A DNA stretch of 36,250 nucleotides, from positions 1-36,250 of the forward strand of contig JAPPDJ010000180.1 of NCBI GenBank assembly GCA_028824555.1, given 5' to 3'. Origin of the DNA: Gammaproteobacteria bacterium (lineage in GTDB: Bacteria; Pseudomonadota; Gammaproteobacteria; Pseudomonadales; Azotimanducaceae). Position numbers and translations under genes: made by a program. The notes below the pieces were generated by a model. That model was given only the letters and a program-made list of their open reading frames with translations. It was not told the DNA's origin and searched no databases. Shown here piece by piece: positions 16,604-25,422 of this stretch. Each line of letters opens with the position of its first letter. Position 1 is the stretch's first letter.

Positions 16604-17154
16604 AGCGACTCGATGCTGACGTTGTGGTTGGTGTAGATGCAGATGTCAGCGGCGATGGCGAGGCTGCGTTCGACCACGGCGCGGGCGTCCATGTCGGTCG
16701 CATCGAGCAGCGCCCGCGCCGCCGCCTGGGCGTATGGCCCGCCGGAACCGATGGCGATGAGGCCATCTTCCGGTTCGATCACGTCGCCGTTGCCGGAAAT
16801 CACCAGCGACGAATCCGCATCCGCCACCGCCAGCAGCGCCTCCAAGCGCCGCAGGACGCGATCCGAGCGCCAGTCCTTGGCAAGCTCCACCGCTGCCCGC
16901 ACGAGGTTGCCCGAGTACTTGTCGAGCGCACCTTCAAAGCGCTCGAACAGGGTGAAGGCGTCTGCCGTGCCGCCGGCAAAGCCGGCCAGTACGCGGTCGT
17001 CACGCAACCGCCGCACCTTGCGGGCATTGGCCTTGAGCACGGTGTTGCCGACCGTGACCTGACCGTCGCCGCCAAGCACCACGCTACCCGCCCGCCGCAC
17101 GGACAGGATGGTCGTCCCATCGAATTGATCCAAGTGGCGCCCAACGCCTCGCAT
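16600..17154 (-). CDS. hslV: ATP-dependent protease peptidase subunit HslV
   Basis: A 184-aa N-terminal-nucleophile threonine peptidase, proteasome-like. The conserved block [20 protein letters not shown] is preceded by about 13 residues ([13 protein letters not shown]), so the catalytic Thr14 must be exposed by removal of a short propeptide; many Proteobacteria instead start MTT, while others have such an extension. Motifs [14 protein letters not shown] and [19 protein letters not shown] are intact. I chose the ATG at 17154 (AAGGCG upstream) over a TTG four codons earlier. It is divergent from the DUF481 gene. Confidence 0.95.
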   Translation of the reverse strand: MRGVGRHLDQFDGTTILSVRRAGSVVLGGDGQVTVGNTVLKANARKVRRLRDDRVLAGFAGGTADAFTLFERFEGALDKYSGNLVRAAVELAKDWRSDRVLRRLEALLAVADADSSLVISGNGDVIEPEDGLIAIGSGGPYAQAAARALLDATDMDARAVVERSLAIAADICIYTNHNVSIESL

Positions 17155-17269
17155 CGCCTTGCCCAAGAGGGATAGTAGCGCGCCCGCATCGGATAGTTTT
17201 TTTCCATGGCACCGACGTCGGCGGGAGCGCTGCGGGCGACGTGACGGCCTTGGGGCGCCTGGTGCGGCC

Positions 17270-17275
17270 TACAAT
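17270..17275 (+). promoter_or_regulatory. Likely -10 of the DUF481 gene
   Basis: TACAAT, 36 bases before the ATG at 17311, followed by TCGGGTCC. No good -35 is visible at normal spacing. It would give a leader of roughly 30 bases containing the GGAG ribosome binding site. Confidence 0.4.
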
Positions 17276-17310
17276 TCGGGTCCAAGCCCCATGGCCTACG
17301 GAGATCGAGC

Positions 17311-18210
17311 ATGAAACCCGCGTTGGCAGCGGCGGTGGTCCTTGCTGTGCTGGCGATGGGCGCTGGCGCCGATGAGGTGCATCTCGCCAACGGCGACCGC
17401 ATGAGCGGGACCGTCGTCGGCGCACCAGCGGGCCACGTTGCCATCGACATGCCGGGCATCGGCGTTGTCACCGTGCCGGAGGAGTTGGTGGCATCCGTGG
17501 TGCGCGAGGAGCCGCCTGAGCCGAGCGCCACCTGGGTGACGTCCGCAGATGTTGGCGTGCTGCTCTCCACCGGCAACTCACGCGCCCGGGACGCCACGGT
17601 GGTGCTCTCCGGCAAGCGCGCTGCAGGTCGCTTCGAGCAGCTTTTCGGCATCTCGCTGGCACGCTCCGAGGGCAGCGGCTCGACAGACAACACCTGCGCC
17701 ATGGGGTGCCCCCGCATCCGCACCCGCGATCAGCTCGACATCGACTACGAGGCGCGCTGGAAGACCGGGCCGGCGTGGTATCTCTTAGGCAATTTCGAGC
17801 TTTTCCGCGACCCCATCAAGGAGATCGACGGCCGCATCACCCTGGGCGCCGGCGCCGGCCGCACCCTTTGGGAACGCGACGCCGGCTCCCTCACCACCGA
17901 CATCGGCATCAGCCAGGTGCGGGAAAGCCTCATCGGCGGCAACCAGAACAACCCCGCTCTGCGCTGGGGCGTCACTTTCAACCACTGGCTGCAACCGGAG
18001 CGACTTGAACTCTTCCACCACAACCAATTGTTGAAAATCCTGGACGCCGCCCGCGGCGCCGTCTGGGACTCCGGCAGCGGCATCCGCTTCCACCTAAGCG
18101 ACACCTGGCAGGCTAGCCTCCGCCTGGACCTGCAACACGAAACGGAGCCAGCTCCAGGCCGCGAGAAAACCGACGCAACGTACTCGGCCACCCTCGGCAT
18201 CAAGTTCTAG
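17311..18210 (+). CDS. DUF481 outer-membrane beta-barrel protein (YdiY-like)
   Basis: A 299-aa protein with a signal peptide (MKPALAAAVVLAVLAMGAGA), a short beta segment of the kind DEVHLANGDRMSGTVVG found at the start of this family, and then a barrel of alternating strands (ADVGVLLSTGNSRARDATVV, LDIDYEARWKTGPAWYLLG, ATLGIKF). The final residue is Phe, as expected for outer-membrane barrel assembly. The family includes YdiY; the function is unknown, perhaps envelope or salt stress. GGAG lies seven bases before the ATG. A family B repeat follows 26 bases after the stop. Confidence 0.88.
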   Translation: MKPALAAAVVLAVLAMGAGADEVHLANGDRMSGTVVGAPAGHVAIDMPGIGVVTVPEELVASVVREEPPEPSATWVTSADVGVLLSTGNSRARDATVVLSGKRAAGRFEQLFGISLARSEGSGSTDNTCAMGCPRIRTRDQLDIDYEARWKTGPAWYLLGNFELFRDPIKEIDGRITLGAGAGRTLWERDAGSLTTDIGISQVRESLIGGNQNNPALRWGVTFNHWLQPERLELFHHNQLLKILDAARGAVWDSGSGIRFHLSDTWQASLRLDLQHETEPAPGREKTDATYSATLGIKF

Positions 18211-18235
18211 GGGCTTCGAGCGCGGACTGGCGACT

Positions 18236-18428
18236 CTGCACAGCCGCAGGCGCCCCCCCTCCGAGAAACGGCGAGGAACGCCGTTTCTCGACTCCCCCGC
18301 AAGGGGGGAGTGACAGGAAAGTGCGCGCCACCGCCGTCGTTGGGGATGCGAGGGCCTTCCTGTCACTCCCCCCTCGCGGGGGAGTCGAAAAGCGCCTCGC
18401 TTTTCGGAGGGGGGGCTTCTCGCAGGGG
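18236..18428. repeat. Family B repeat copy 1 (31-bp inverted arms, 37-bp core)
   Basis: Left flank: CTGCACAGCC, then a CCCCCCCTCCGAGAAACGGC hairpin closed by GCCGTTTCTCG. Left arm 18289-18319, core 18320-18356, right arm 18357-18387 (inverse of the left arm with one mismatch), then the GAAAAGCGCCTCGCTTTTC hairpin and GGAGGGGGGGCTTCTCGCAG. It is near identical to 23243-23438 except that the core is inverted. It occupies most of the 321-base gap between the DUF481 gene and the convergent SPOR gene. The remaining 18429-18531 has CTCGACTCC and further GC-rich sequence but no gene. Confidence 0.85.
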
Positions 18429-18531
18429 GGGCTCGACTCCGGCGCGAGCGTCGTTTCCTACGGCGCAAGCTCCTAGCGCTGAAGGCACATCGTCCACCCA
18501 TGCCGGGATGGGAAGTCGGGATGGGAACTTG

Positions 18532-19122
18532 CTAGTCGCTTGGCCGTTCCAGCAGCAAGGTTGCGACATCGCGTTGGCGCAGGTGTGCCATCGCTTGGTC
18601 CACCGCGTTGCGGTCCTCGAAGGGGCCGATGAGCACGCGGTGCCATGTGCCCTGCTCCTCAAGTTCCACTGCCGACGCGGTGATGGAGAGGCCCTGCACG
18701 CCCGGCAGATCGCTGTAGAGCATTAGCCAGCCGCGCATCCGTTCGGCATCGTCGCGGAGGCGAAAGGAGCCGGCCTGCAGCAAGTACTCGGTCACGCCCG
18801 GTGTCTGGTCCTGTTCTGTCGGCACCAGTGGCGAGGTGTCATGCACCACCACAGGCTCTGACTGCCCGCGCACGAGCACCTCGAAGAAGTCAAATGCGAA
18901 CGGCTCCGGGGTCGTGCGTTCGGATGCCGCTACAGGGCCTGGCTCTGCCCCCGGCGACAGTTCCAATGTGACCAAAAGCGTCGCGGCGACGCCGCAAACG
19001 GCGCCGCCAAGGAAGGTCGGCAGAAACCGGCGCCCGCCCCGGGATCGGGCATTGCCGCCATGGGCAGAGCTCCTTCTGCGGGAGGAAGCCCCGCGCACGA
19101 TTTGGGGTTGTTGTCTCGGCAT
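18532..19122 (-). CDS. SPOR-domain cell-division protein, FtsN-like
   Basis: A 196-aa bitopic membrane protein. A basic cytoplasmic N-terminus (RRRSSAHGGNARSRGGRR) is followed by one membrane helix (FLGGAVCGVAATLLVTLEL), a linker, and a C-terminal SPOR domain from about residue 112 (TEYLLQAGSFRLRDDAERMR, then WHRVLIGPFEDRNAVDQA), which binds denuded peptidoglycan glycans at the septum. The order priA, SPOR gene, hslV, hslU is that of ftsN in enteric bacteria. The start is ATG at 19122 directly beside a family A repeat; no clear ribosome binding site is seen. Confidence 0.88.
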   Translation of the reverse strand: MPRQQPQIVRGASSRRRSSAHGGNARSRGGRRFLPTFLGGAVCGVAATLLVTLELSPGAEPGPVAASERTTPEPFAFDFFEVLVRGQSEPVVVHDTSPLVPTEQDQTPGVTEYLLQAGSFRLRDDAERMRGWLMLYSDLPGVQGLSITASAVELEEQGTWHRVLIGPFEDRNAVDQAMAHLRQRDVATLLLERPSD

Positions 19123-19137
19123 CAATTCGGGGCGATC

Positions 19138-19222
19138 TCGCTAGCGCGCCCTGAGGGGCGCTTTGGCAGTTCGCTCGCGCGAACTGCTGGCCTTCGTGCG
19201 CGCATTCGCTCGCAGCTACGGC
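19138..19222. repeat. Family A repeat between priA and the SPOR gene
   Basis: TCGCTAGCGCGCCCTGAGGG, then GGCAGTTCGCTCGCGCGAACTGC (perfect inverted stem GCAGTTCGC/GCGAACTGC) and TGGCCTTCGTGCGCGC ending in CGCAGCTACGG. It matches 11733-11817 closely but lacks the second AGCCTGTCCGACTT hairpin. It fills the whole intergenic space between two co-oriented genes. Confidence 0.75.
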
Positions 19223-19241
19223 AGATGATACGCGGATCGGT

Positions 19242-21401
19242 TCAAAAGACGCCCAGCGGATCGACGTCGATGCTCCAGCGCGCACGGCCCGCGTCCGGCG
19301 GCGACCGCGTCAGCGCGGCCAACGCCCGGTGCAGCTCCGGCCGGCGTTCCGACAGCGCCAGCAACTGGTAGCGATAGCGGTCGGCGCGACGCGTCGGAAA
19401 CGCCGGTGAAGGCCCCGCCAACTGCACGGCAAAGGGCGACATTCGCATCGAGACATCCTCAAGCACGCGCACGGCCCCGGCCTCGTCGCGACTTTCCGCC
19501 CGGACGATGGCCAGCGCACCGAACGGCGGCATTCCGACCGCCCGTCGGATGTCGCGCTCCGTGCGCACGAATCCCTCGTAGCCCGAGTCGATGAGGGCCC
19601 TGAGATTGCCGTTGTCCGGGTCCAGCGTCTGAATCCAAACCTCGCCAGGGCGACCTGCTCGACCGGCACGCCCCGCCACCTGCACGATCAATTGTGCCGT
19701 GCGCTCGGGCGCCCGGAAGTCCGCCGACAGGAAACCCGCATCTGCATCCACCACCGCCACCAGCGTCACGTCCGGCAGGTGGTGCCCCTTGGCGAGCATC
19801 TGCGTGCCGACCAGGATGGCCGCACCGCCCGCGCGGATCGCGTCGAGGTCTGCGGCGAGGCGATCCGTGCGACGTGTCGTGTCGCGATCGATGCGATAGA
19901 GCGGCACCCCCGGATACCGCTCCGCCAACGCATCCTCCACCCGCTGCGTGCCGACGCCCACGAGCCGCAGCCGCTCCCCACCGCAGTCGGGACAGGCGGC
20001 TGGCAGGCGATAGCGTTCCTCGCAGTGATGGCAAACCATCAACGCCTGTACAGAACCATTCGCCCCCGGCCAGCGATGCGTCGTCAGCCGTGCATCGCAG
20101 TGCGCGCACAGCGCCTGCCAGCCACAGTCGCCGCAAACCAGCACCGGCGCATAGCCGCGACGGTTGACGAACACCAGCACCTGCCCGTCCGCCGCCAAAT
20201 GGCGGTCCATCCTTCTGAGCAACGGTTCCGCCAGACCCTCGCGCAGCGCAAGACCCCGGACGTCGAGCACGGAGAAACGGGGCAGGTGCGCCGCTCCCGG
20301 TCGTTCGCGCAGGCGTAGGACGCCATAGCGGCGGCGACGGACGTTCTCCAGCGTCTCAAGGCACGGCGTGGCGCTGCCAAGCACCACCGGGATGCCCAGC
20401 AACTGCCCCCGCTTCACCGCTACATCCCGCGCCGAGTAAGTGAGCCCCTCGGTCTGCTTGTAGGACGGGTCGTGCTCCTCGTCCACGACGATGATGCCGA
20501 GGTTCTGAAATGGCGCCAGCACTGCCGATCTTGTGCCGATCAGGATGCGATGACGGCCACTCAAGCAGTCGATCCAGGCATCGAAGCGTTGCCGGTCGGT
20601 GGCGCCGGAATGCAACGTTGCCGCGGCCCCGAACCGCGCCCGAAAGCGCCGAGTGGTCTGCGGCGTGAGGGCGATTTCCGGCACCAGCACAAGCGCCTGT
20701 TGCCCTGCCTCGAGCACACGCTCGATGGCGCGCATGTATACCTCAGTCTTGCCGCTGCCCGTGACGCCTTGCAGAAGATGCACCACTGCCGTGCCGCGCG
20801 ATGCGTCGATCGCGGCCACTGCCGAGCGCTGCTCGTCGGTAAGCTCGATGCCACCGGGCACGACGCAATACGTCGGATCGAGCGGCACACCCCGCACTAG
20901 GCCCCGTCCGTCCAACGCGTTCAACACGCGCCGCGGCACGCCGAGCGCGGCAACATCGGCATCGTCCACACCGCCGTGTTCGATCAGCATGGCAAGCGCC
21001 CTTCGCTGCGCCGGCGCGCGAGCCAAGGTTGCCGGCGGCGCCTCCACCGTCGGCTGCCACACCAGCGCCCGCGTTGCCCGCGCCGGCGCGCCCCGCCGCG
21101 CCAGCTTCGGCAGCAAAGTGGCATACGCGCCGCCGATGGGATGGTGGTAGTAGCGCGCCAGCCAGTTCGCGAGTTCAATGAGGTCCGGCGTCAGGAGCGG
21201 TGTCTCGTCGAGCACTTCGCCAATGGGCTTGAGGTCGTGCTCCGAGCCTTCCGCCTGGCCCACCACCACGCCCACCACCTCGGCACCGCCGAACGGAACC
21301 CGCACCCGGCTTCCCGGTGCCGACGGGACGCCGTCATCTCCCGCCGCATAGTCAAACAAGCGGCGCAGCGGTCGCGGCACCGCCACCGTAACGACTTGCA
21401 T
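19242..21401 (-). CDS. priA: Primosomal replication protein PriA (3'-5' helicase)
   Basis: A 719-aa replication-restart helicase. The N-terminal DNA-binding domain (VAVPRPLRRLFDYAAG, GSRVRVPFGG) precedes Walker A GVTGSGKT (212-219), the DEEH box (IIVVDEEHDPSYKQTEG), and a zinc-binding insertion with paired cysteines (CGDCGWQALCAHCD then CHHCEERYRLPAACPDCGG), eight Cys in all. Motifs V and VI (GTQMLAKGHHLPDVTLVAV; VAGRAGRAGRPGEVWIQT) follow. Length and domains are complete. It is divergent from rpmE, as in E. coli. Confidence 0.97.
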   Translation of the reverse strand: MQVVTVAVPRPLRRLFDYAAGDDGVPSAPGSRVRVPFGGAEVVGVVVGQAEGSEHDLKPIGEVLDETPLLTPDLIELANWLARYYHHPIGGAYATLLPKLARRGAPARATRALVWQPTVEAPPATLARAPAQRRALAMLIEHGGVDDADVAALGVPRRVLNALDGRGLVRGVPLDPTYCVVPGGIELTDEQRSAVAAIDASRGTAVVHLLQGVTGSGKTEVYMRAIERVLEAGQQALVLVPEIALTPQTTRRFRARFGAAATLHSGATDRQRFDAWIDCLSGRHRILIGTRSAVLAPFQNLGIIVVDEEHDPSYKQTEGLTYSARDVAVKRGQLLGIPVVLGSATPCLETLENVRRRRYGVLRLRERPGAAHLPRFSVLDVRGLALREGLAEPLLRRMDRHLAADGQVLVFVNRRGYAPVLVCGDCGWQALCAHCDARLTTHRWPGANGSVQALMVCHHCEERYRLPAACPDCGGERLRLVGVGTQRVEDALAERYPGVPLYRIDRDTTRRTDRLAADLDAIRAGGAAILVGTQMLAKGHHLPDVTLVAVVDADAGFLSADFRAPERTAQLIVQVAGRAGRAGRPGEVWIQTLDPDNGNLRALIDSGYEGFVRTERDIRRAVGMPPFGALAIVRAESRDEAGAVRVLEDVSMRMSPFAVQLAGPSPAFPTRRADRYRYQLLALSERRPELHRALAALTRSPPDAGRARWSIDVDPLGVF

Positions 21402-21440
21402 GTGGGAATCCCGCGCCGCCGCCTAGCTCAAGGCAAAAAG

Positions 21441-21469
21441 TTGCTTTGCGACGCTACCACGAATAGACT
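21441..21469 (+). promoter_or_regulatory. Tentative promoter of rpmE
   Basis: TTGCTT (21441-21446), 17 bases, then TAGACT (21464-21469), about 40 bases before the GTG of rpmE. The match to consensus is modest, and this is the best pair I see in the 107-base divergent gap with priA. Confidence 0.3.
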
Positions 21470-21508
21470 TCGCGCCCCTTTTCAACCGGATTGGCGGGCA
21501 GTAGAAAC

Positions 21509-21733
21509 GTGAAGCCAGACATCCACCCCGAGTATCGTCCGATCACGGCTCGCTGTAGCTGCGGCAACGAGATCTCGACCTGGTCGACGCTCGGCAAGGA
21601 CATCCACTTGGAAGTCTGCTCGGCGTGCCACCCGTTCTACACCGGCAAGCAGAAGATCGTCGACAGCGGCGGTCGCGTCGAGCGCTTCCGTCGCCGGTTC
21701 GGCAACCGCAGCGCGGCTGCCGCCGGGAACTAG
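21509..21733 (+). CDS. rpmE: 50S ribosomal protein L31, zinc-binding (C+) form
   Basis: A 74-aa protein starting [20 protein letters not shown]. Cys16, Cys18, Cys37 and Cys40 ([12 protein letters not shown]) form the zinc site of the C+ type. The GTG at 21509 gives the canonical N-terminus; the TTG 18 bases upstream would add six non-conserved residues. After the core ([13 protein letters not shown]) the tail NRSAAAAGN is short. A CCGGC-AA-GCCGG hairpin follows the stop by two bases. Confidence 0.95.
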   Translation: MKPDIHPEYRPITARCSCGNEISTWSTLGKDIHLEVCSACHPFYTGKQKIVDSGGRVERFRRRFGNRSAAAAGN

Positions 21734-21820
21734 ACCGGCAAGCCGGCACTCCAATCCGAGTGTAGGGAGACGAAACGGAACGCCATTTTTCGTTCAGCGA
21801 CAGCACGAGGAGCGGCACAG

Positions 21821-23227
21821 GTGAGACCTTCCCGGATCGCACGATGGCTAGCCCTTGCCGGCGTTGCGTGCGCTGGCCTGTCCGCGTTCGGCTGGCCGGC
21901 CGGACCAGGCGAGAAGATGCATCGCGAGCTCGTCGAGCGCCACGCCGTCTATGCCGATGGTAAATGGCAGGAGTATGTCCGTGCCATCGGCGCACGCCTG
22001 TTGGCCGAAACTCCGGACGCTGGCAAGGACTACCACTTCGTCGTCGTAGATGACACCGGCATCAACGCCTTCGCCACCGAGGATGCCTACATCTTCGTCA
22101 ATCGGGGGCTGCTCGCGTTCCTAAAGTCCGAAGACGAGCTCGCGGCGGTGATCGGCCACGAGATTGCCCACGTGGTGGCGAAGCACTCCAAGAAGCAAAA
22201 GCGCCGCGACCTCGCCGGCAAGGCGGCCGGCTTCATCGCCGCCGCAGCCACCTATCGACCGGAACTGATGCGCATGTCGCAGGCACTGACTGCCGAACAA
22301 CAAGCCGGCTACGGCCGCGAGATGGAACTCGAAGCCGACCGCCTGGGCGCCCAGTACATGGCCACTGCCGGCTACAACCCGCTGTCGGTGATCGACGTGG
22401 TGCAGGTGCTGAAGGACCAGGAGCTTTTCTCGAAGCAGGTGCAGAACCGGCGTGCCAACTACCACGGCCTCTTCTCCAGCCACCCCAAGAACGACAAGCG
22501 CTTGCACGACGCGGTCTCCTATGCCCAGAACATGCTCCCGGAGCGGCTGGTCATGCCGGTGGGAGACTTCTGGGGCCTGCTGGAGGGCCTCGTGTACGGC
22601 GACAAGGCCGCCACCGGCGCCGTTCGCGGCAGCGAGTTCTTCCACAGCGGCCTGCGCGTGGTGGTGCAGTTCCCAACCGGCTGGAGCATCACCAGCAGCC
22701 CAACGGAAGTCGTCGGAAAGGCCCCCGGCAGCGGCACCGAGGGCACCATTCGCATGGCCCGCCACGAAGTGCCGAAGCGCGAAAGCCCCGGCGAATACCC
22801 CACCAAGGTCTTGCAGCGCGACGACATCCTGAGCGGCACCGAACAGGTCATCAACGGCCGGGAGGCCTGGGTGGGGGAAGTGGACGCGTCCGGTTCCACC
22901 ACGCCGCTCAAGCTCATGGGCATCATCTACAAGGGCAGGGACCTGTTCCTCTTCAACGGCGAGTGCGGCACCGAGGGCGACCCCGAGAAGTTCCGTGAAG
23001 CGTTCGTCGCCACGCTGCAGGGCCTGCGCCCCATGTCTGCGGAGGACGTGCACCGGGGCCAAAGCAACCGCATTCACGTCATCGCCGCGCGCCCCGGCGA
23101 CACCTACGCAGCACTCGCCGAGAGCACCTCCATCTCCCGCCACGCCGAAGAAACCTTGCGCCTCCTGAACGGCGGCCACCCCCACGGCGAACCCCGCGCC
23201 GGGGATTACGTCAAGGTGGTGCGCTAG
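21821..23227 (+). CDS. M48-family zinc metalloprotease, periplasmic
   Basis: A 468-aa protein with an N-terminal signal sequence (RWLALAGVACAGLSAFGWPA), then a peptidase M48 (Ste24/HtpX-like) domain: HEIAH at 113-117 and the third zinc ligand in REMELEADRLG (about 169-171). The region 125-175 is long and helical. The C-terminal half (from about 270) is a separate beta-rich domain containing FPTGWSI and ending in a LysM-like stretch (HVIAARPGDTYAALAEST to YVKVVR). Such proteins resemble BepA/YfgC, which degrade misfolded outer-membrane proteins, but no TPR region is seen. GTG start with GAGGAG nine bases upstream. The TAG stop lies in GCGCTAGCGC, the border motif of the family A repeats. Confidence 0.9.
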   Translation: MRPSRIARWLALAGVACAGLSAFGWPAGPGEKMHRELVERHAVYADGKWQEYVRAIGARLLAETPDAGKDYHFVVVDDTGINAFATEDAYIFVNRGLLAFLKSEDELAAVIGHEIAHVVAKHSKKQKRRDLAGKAAGFIAAAATYRPELMRMSQALTAEQQAGYGREMELEADRLGAQYMATAGYNPLSVIDVVQVLKDQELFSKQVQNRRANYHGLFSSHPKNDKRLHDAVSYAQNMLPERLVMPVGDFWGLLEGLVYGDKAATGAVRGSEFFHSGLRVVVQFPTGWSITSSPTEVVGKAPGSGTEGTIRMARHEVPKRESPGEYPTKVLQRDDILSGTEQVINGREAWVGEVDASGSTTPLKLMGIIYKGRDLFLFNGECGTEGDPEKFREAFVATLQGLRPMSAEDVHRGQSNRIHVIAARPGDTYAALAESTSISRHAEETLRLLNGGHPHGEPRAGDYVKVVR

Positions 23228-23242
23228 CGCGGACTAGTGCTT

Positions 23243-23438
23243 CTGCACAGCCCGTAGGCGGCCCCCCCTCCGAGAAACGGCGAGGAACGCCGTTTCTCGA
23301 CTCCCCCGCAAGGGGGGAGTGACAGGAAGGCCCTCGCACTCCCAATAGCGGTGGTGACGCGCACTTTCCTGTCACTCCCCCCTTGCGGGGGAGTCGAAAA
23401 GCGCCTCGCTTTTCGGAGGGGGGGCTTCTCGCAGGGGG
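23243..23438. repeat. Family B repeat copy 2, core inverted relative to copy 1
   Basis: The order is the same as copy 1: CTGCACAGCC, GAGAAACGGC hairpin, left arm 23298-23328, core 23329-23365, right arm 23366-23396 (a perfect 31-base inverse of the left arm), GAAAAGCGCCTCGCTTTTC hairpin and GGAGGGGGGGCTTCTCGCAG. The core read in reverse complement matches copy 1 at 30 of 37 positions; in direct orientation it does not align. It fills the 271-base gap between two convergent genes. Confidence 0.85.
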
Positions 23439-23498
23439 AGGGTTCTCAACTCCAGCTCAAGCTCCTAAGCGAGGGTCCTTGGTTCTCTTCGTGAAGGG

Positions 23499-25280
23499 CT
23501 AGTCGGGCTCTGCGGCAGGCTCCTCCACTGCGAGCCGCAGGCCGCCCACATCGAGCAGCTTGAATCTTCGCGGCGGCGGCTCGACCACGGTTAGGGGGGC
23601 CACCCGCAGCGGCTCCGATTGGACTGGCCCCGATCCGTCAAATGCGCGCGGATTGATGATGTCGGCACGCCGCCAGCCGTCTGCTTCTCGGTAGAAGCAC
23701 ACACCGTAGAAGTGACGCGGTGGCCTCGCGTTCGCGTCGAGCAACAGATACTCCGGATGGTCGCCTTCGCTGAGCTGCACCCGCGCCAGCACCGCATGGT
23801 GGGCGCCGATGGAGAGCTCCCGCGCACTCTGCTCGATCATGGGCGCAAGGTCTGTCGGCACGGCGACCCCCTCCGGGCGCACCGTCACCGCAGCCCAGAA
23901 CCCCTCGCCTTCGGCATCGCCTGGAGACCAGAAGGCCCGCATCCGCGCCGCCAGCTCTGGATCGTCCGTCTCGACCGAGCTCGCCAAGGCCAGCATCGCA
24001 AGGTGCCCCGGCCGCGCCAAATGCTCGGCGACGTACTCGAAGTCCACCTCGTCGGCGGTCCGTTCGCCCTCTGCCAGCCGTCCGAACTGGCTCTCTGTGG
24101 CGATGCGCCGGAAATCCAGCAGCGGGGTGTTCACCAGCAGCATGAGCGCAAGCAAGCCAAGCAGGAAGGCCACGTTCGTCTGCTTGAGGGTGCGGGGCCA
24201 ATCCAGCCGCCGCCACAGCACGCCGCCGCTGTAGCCTAGCGACACCAGCACCAGCACCGCCGCCACCAGCGCCGCCCAACAGCGCTCGACGGACCAGCCG
24301 TACTGTGCAACCCGCAGATACAGGCCGTACATCCCGAGCAGGGAGATGATCGGCAGCAATGCCACGCCCGGCGTCAGCGCGGCATGCACCAAGCGGGGAT
24401 ACGGCGTCGTCGCCCCGGTCTGGTACACGCCATTCACGAACACGAGCGCCAAGACGTTGAGCCACAGCAGCAGCGCCGTGCCGTTGCCGGTCTCCCATAG
24501 CGGCGCCAGCCCCGTGAAAGGCAATGTCGCGAGGAAAACCACCACCACAGCCAAGCCAAGCGGCAAGAGCAGCCGCATGAGTCCCTCCACCAGCGCCACG
24601 ATGCCGCCAAGCACCGAGTCCAGCGAGCGGAAGATGTACACGCCCAAGCCAAACGCCACCGATAGCACCGGGAACAGGAACCAGTCCTTGGCAAAGAGCT
24701 CGGCAAAGAAGTCGATGCCGACGACGCGAAACAGCGCCCCCCACAACGTCAACAGCAGGGCCACGCCTCCGGCCACAAACGCCGAGAGCAAGCCGACCAA
24801 TACGTTCCGCCACGCGGCGGCGAAGAGTGCCGGGTAGTCCTCCGTCAGTGCACTCAGCGCCCGCAGCCAGGGCCGCCCTTGCGCCTCTCCGAGCGTGCCC
24901 CGTGCCGACGCCTGCAACAGCAGCAGGGCGCAGAAGCTCGCCAGCACCAGCGTCGCCACCGACGTGCCGATCAGCGACTCCACCATAAACGTTCCGTGCG
25001 GAGAAGCCTGCCAGCCAACGTACACGGCGAGGAGCGCAAATGTGCCGACGATGCCAGCCACCTTGGCGACGAGCCGCTTGACGCCGTGCGCCTGCAACGC
25101 AAACAGCAGGAAGGTCGGCAACGTCAGGGCGATGGTCCAGAGCGGGAAGTTCGCCATCGGCGTCGCATAGGGCCAGAACTCGTCGTTGATGGCCCGCCAC
25201 AGCAGCAGCAGGAACAGCCCCTGGACGAGCGAGATGAGGATCATGGCGTTGCGGGGAATGCGCACATCGGTGTCGTTCAT
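23499..25280 (-). CDS. DUF4153 polytopic membrane protein
   Basis: A 593-aa inner-membrane protein. About twelve hydrophobic segments occupy residues 12-390 (for example ILISLVQGLFLLLLWRAI and VALLLTLWGALFRVVGIDFF), matching the DUF4153 family of unknown function, and a soluble C-terminal domain of about 200 residues follows (QFGRLAEGERTADEVDFEYV onward, including HPEYLLLDANARPPRHFYGV). Related proteins carry a similar two-part layout. The ATG at 25280 has AGAGGTG six bases upstream; the in-frame codons before it lack one. It is convergent with the M48 gene, with a family B repeat between. Confidence 0.85.
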   Translation of the reverse strand: MNDTDVRIPRNAMILISLVQGLFLLLLWRAINDEFWPYATPMANFPLWTIALTLPTFLLFALQAHGVKRLVAKVAGIVGTFALLAVYVGWQASPHGTFMVESLIGTSVATLVLASFCALLLLQASARGTLGEAQGRPWLRALSALTEDYPALFAAAWRNVLVGLLSAFVAGGVALLLTLWGALFRVVGIDFFAELFAKDWFLFPVLSVAFGLGVYIFRSLDSVLGGIVALVEGLMRLLLPLGLAVVVVFLATLPFTGLAPLWETGNGTALLLWLNVLALVFVNGVYQTGATTPYPRLVHAALTPGVALLPIISLLGMYGLYLRVAQYGWSVERCWAALVAAVLVLVSLGYSGGVLWRRLDWPRTLKQTNVAFLLGLLALMLLVNTPLLDFRRIATESQFGRLAEGERTADEVDFEYVAEHLARPGHLAMLALASSVETDDPELAARMRAFWSPGDAEGEGFWAAVTVRPEGVAVPTDLAPMIEQSARELSIGAHHAVLARVQLSEGDHPEYLLLDANARPPRHFYGVCFYREADGWRRADIINPRAFDGSGPVQSEPLRVAPLTVVEPPPRRFKLLDVGGLRLAVEEPAAEPD

Positions 25281-25422
25281 GTCGCACCTCTTCACCTTGC
25301 GGCGCTGCCCCACACATTAGCGCAACGCCCGGCTTCGGCCCTGCCCTCGGCGCCGAAATGCGGGACAATTGCAGCGCATCGGCACACAAGCCGAGCAAAC
25401 CGTTGACTCGGATCAGGACCAA

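Noticed and set aside
17190-17210. T-run near 17198 as a terminator
   Set aside because: No GC-rich hairpin precedes it on either strand, and it lies in the divergent gap between hslV and the DUF481 gene.
18236-23438. CRISPR array made of the family B repeats
   Set aside because: There are only two full copies, 5 kb apart, with genes between and no spacer arrangement or cas genes.
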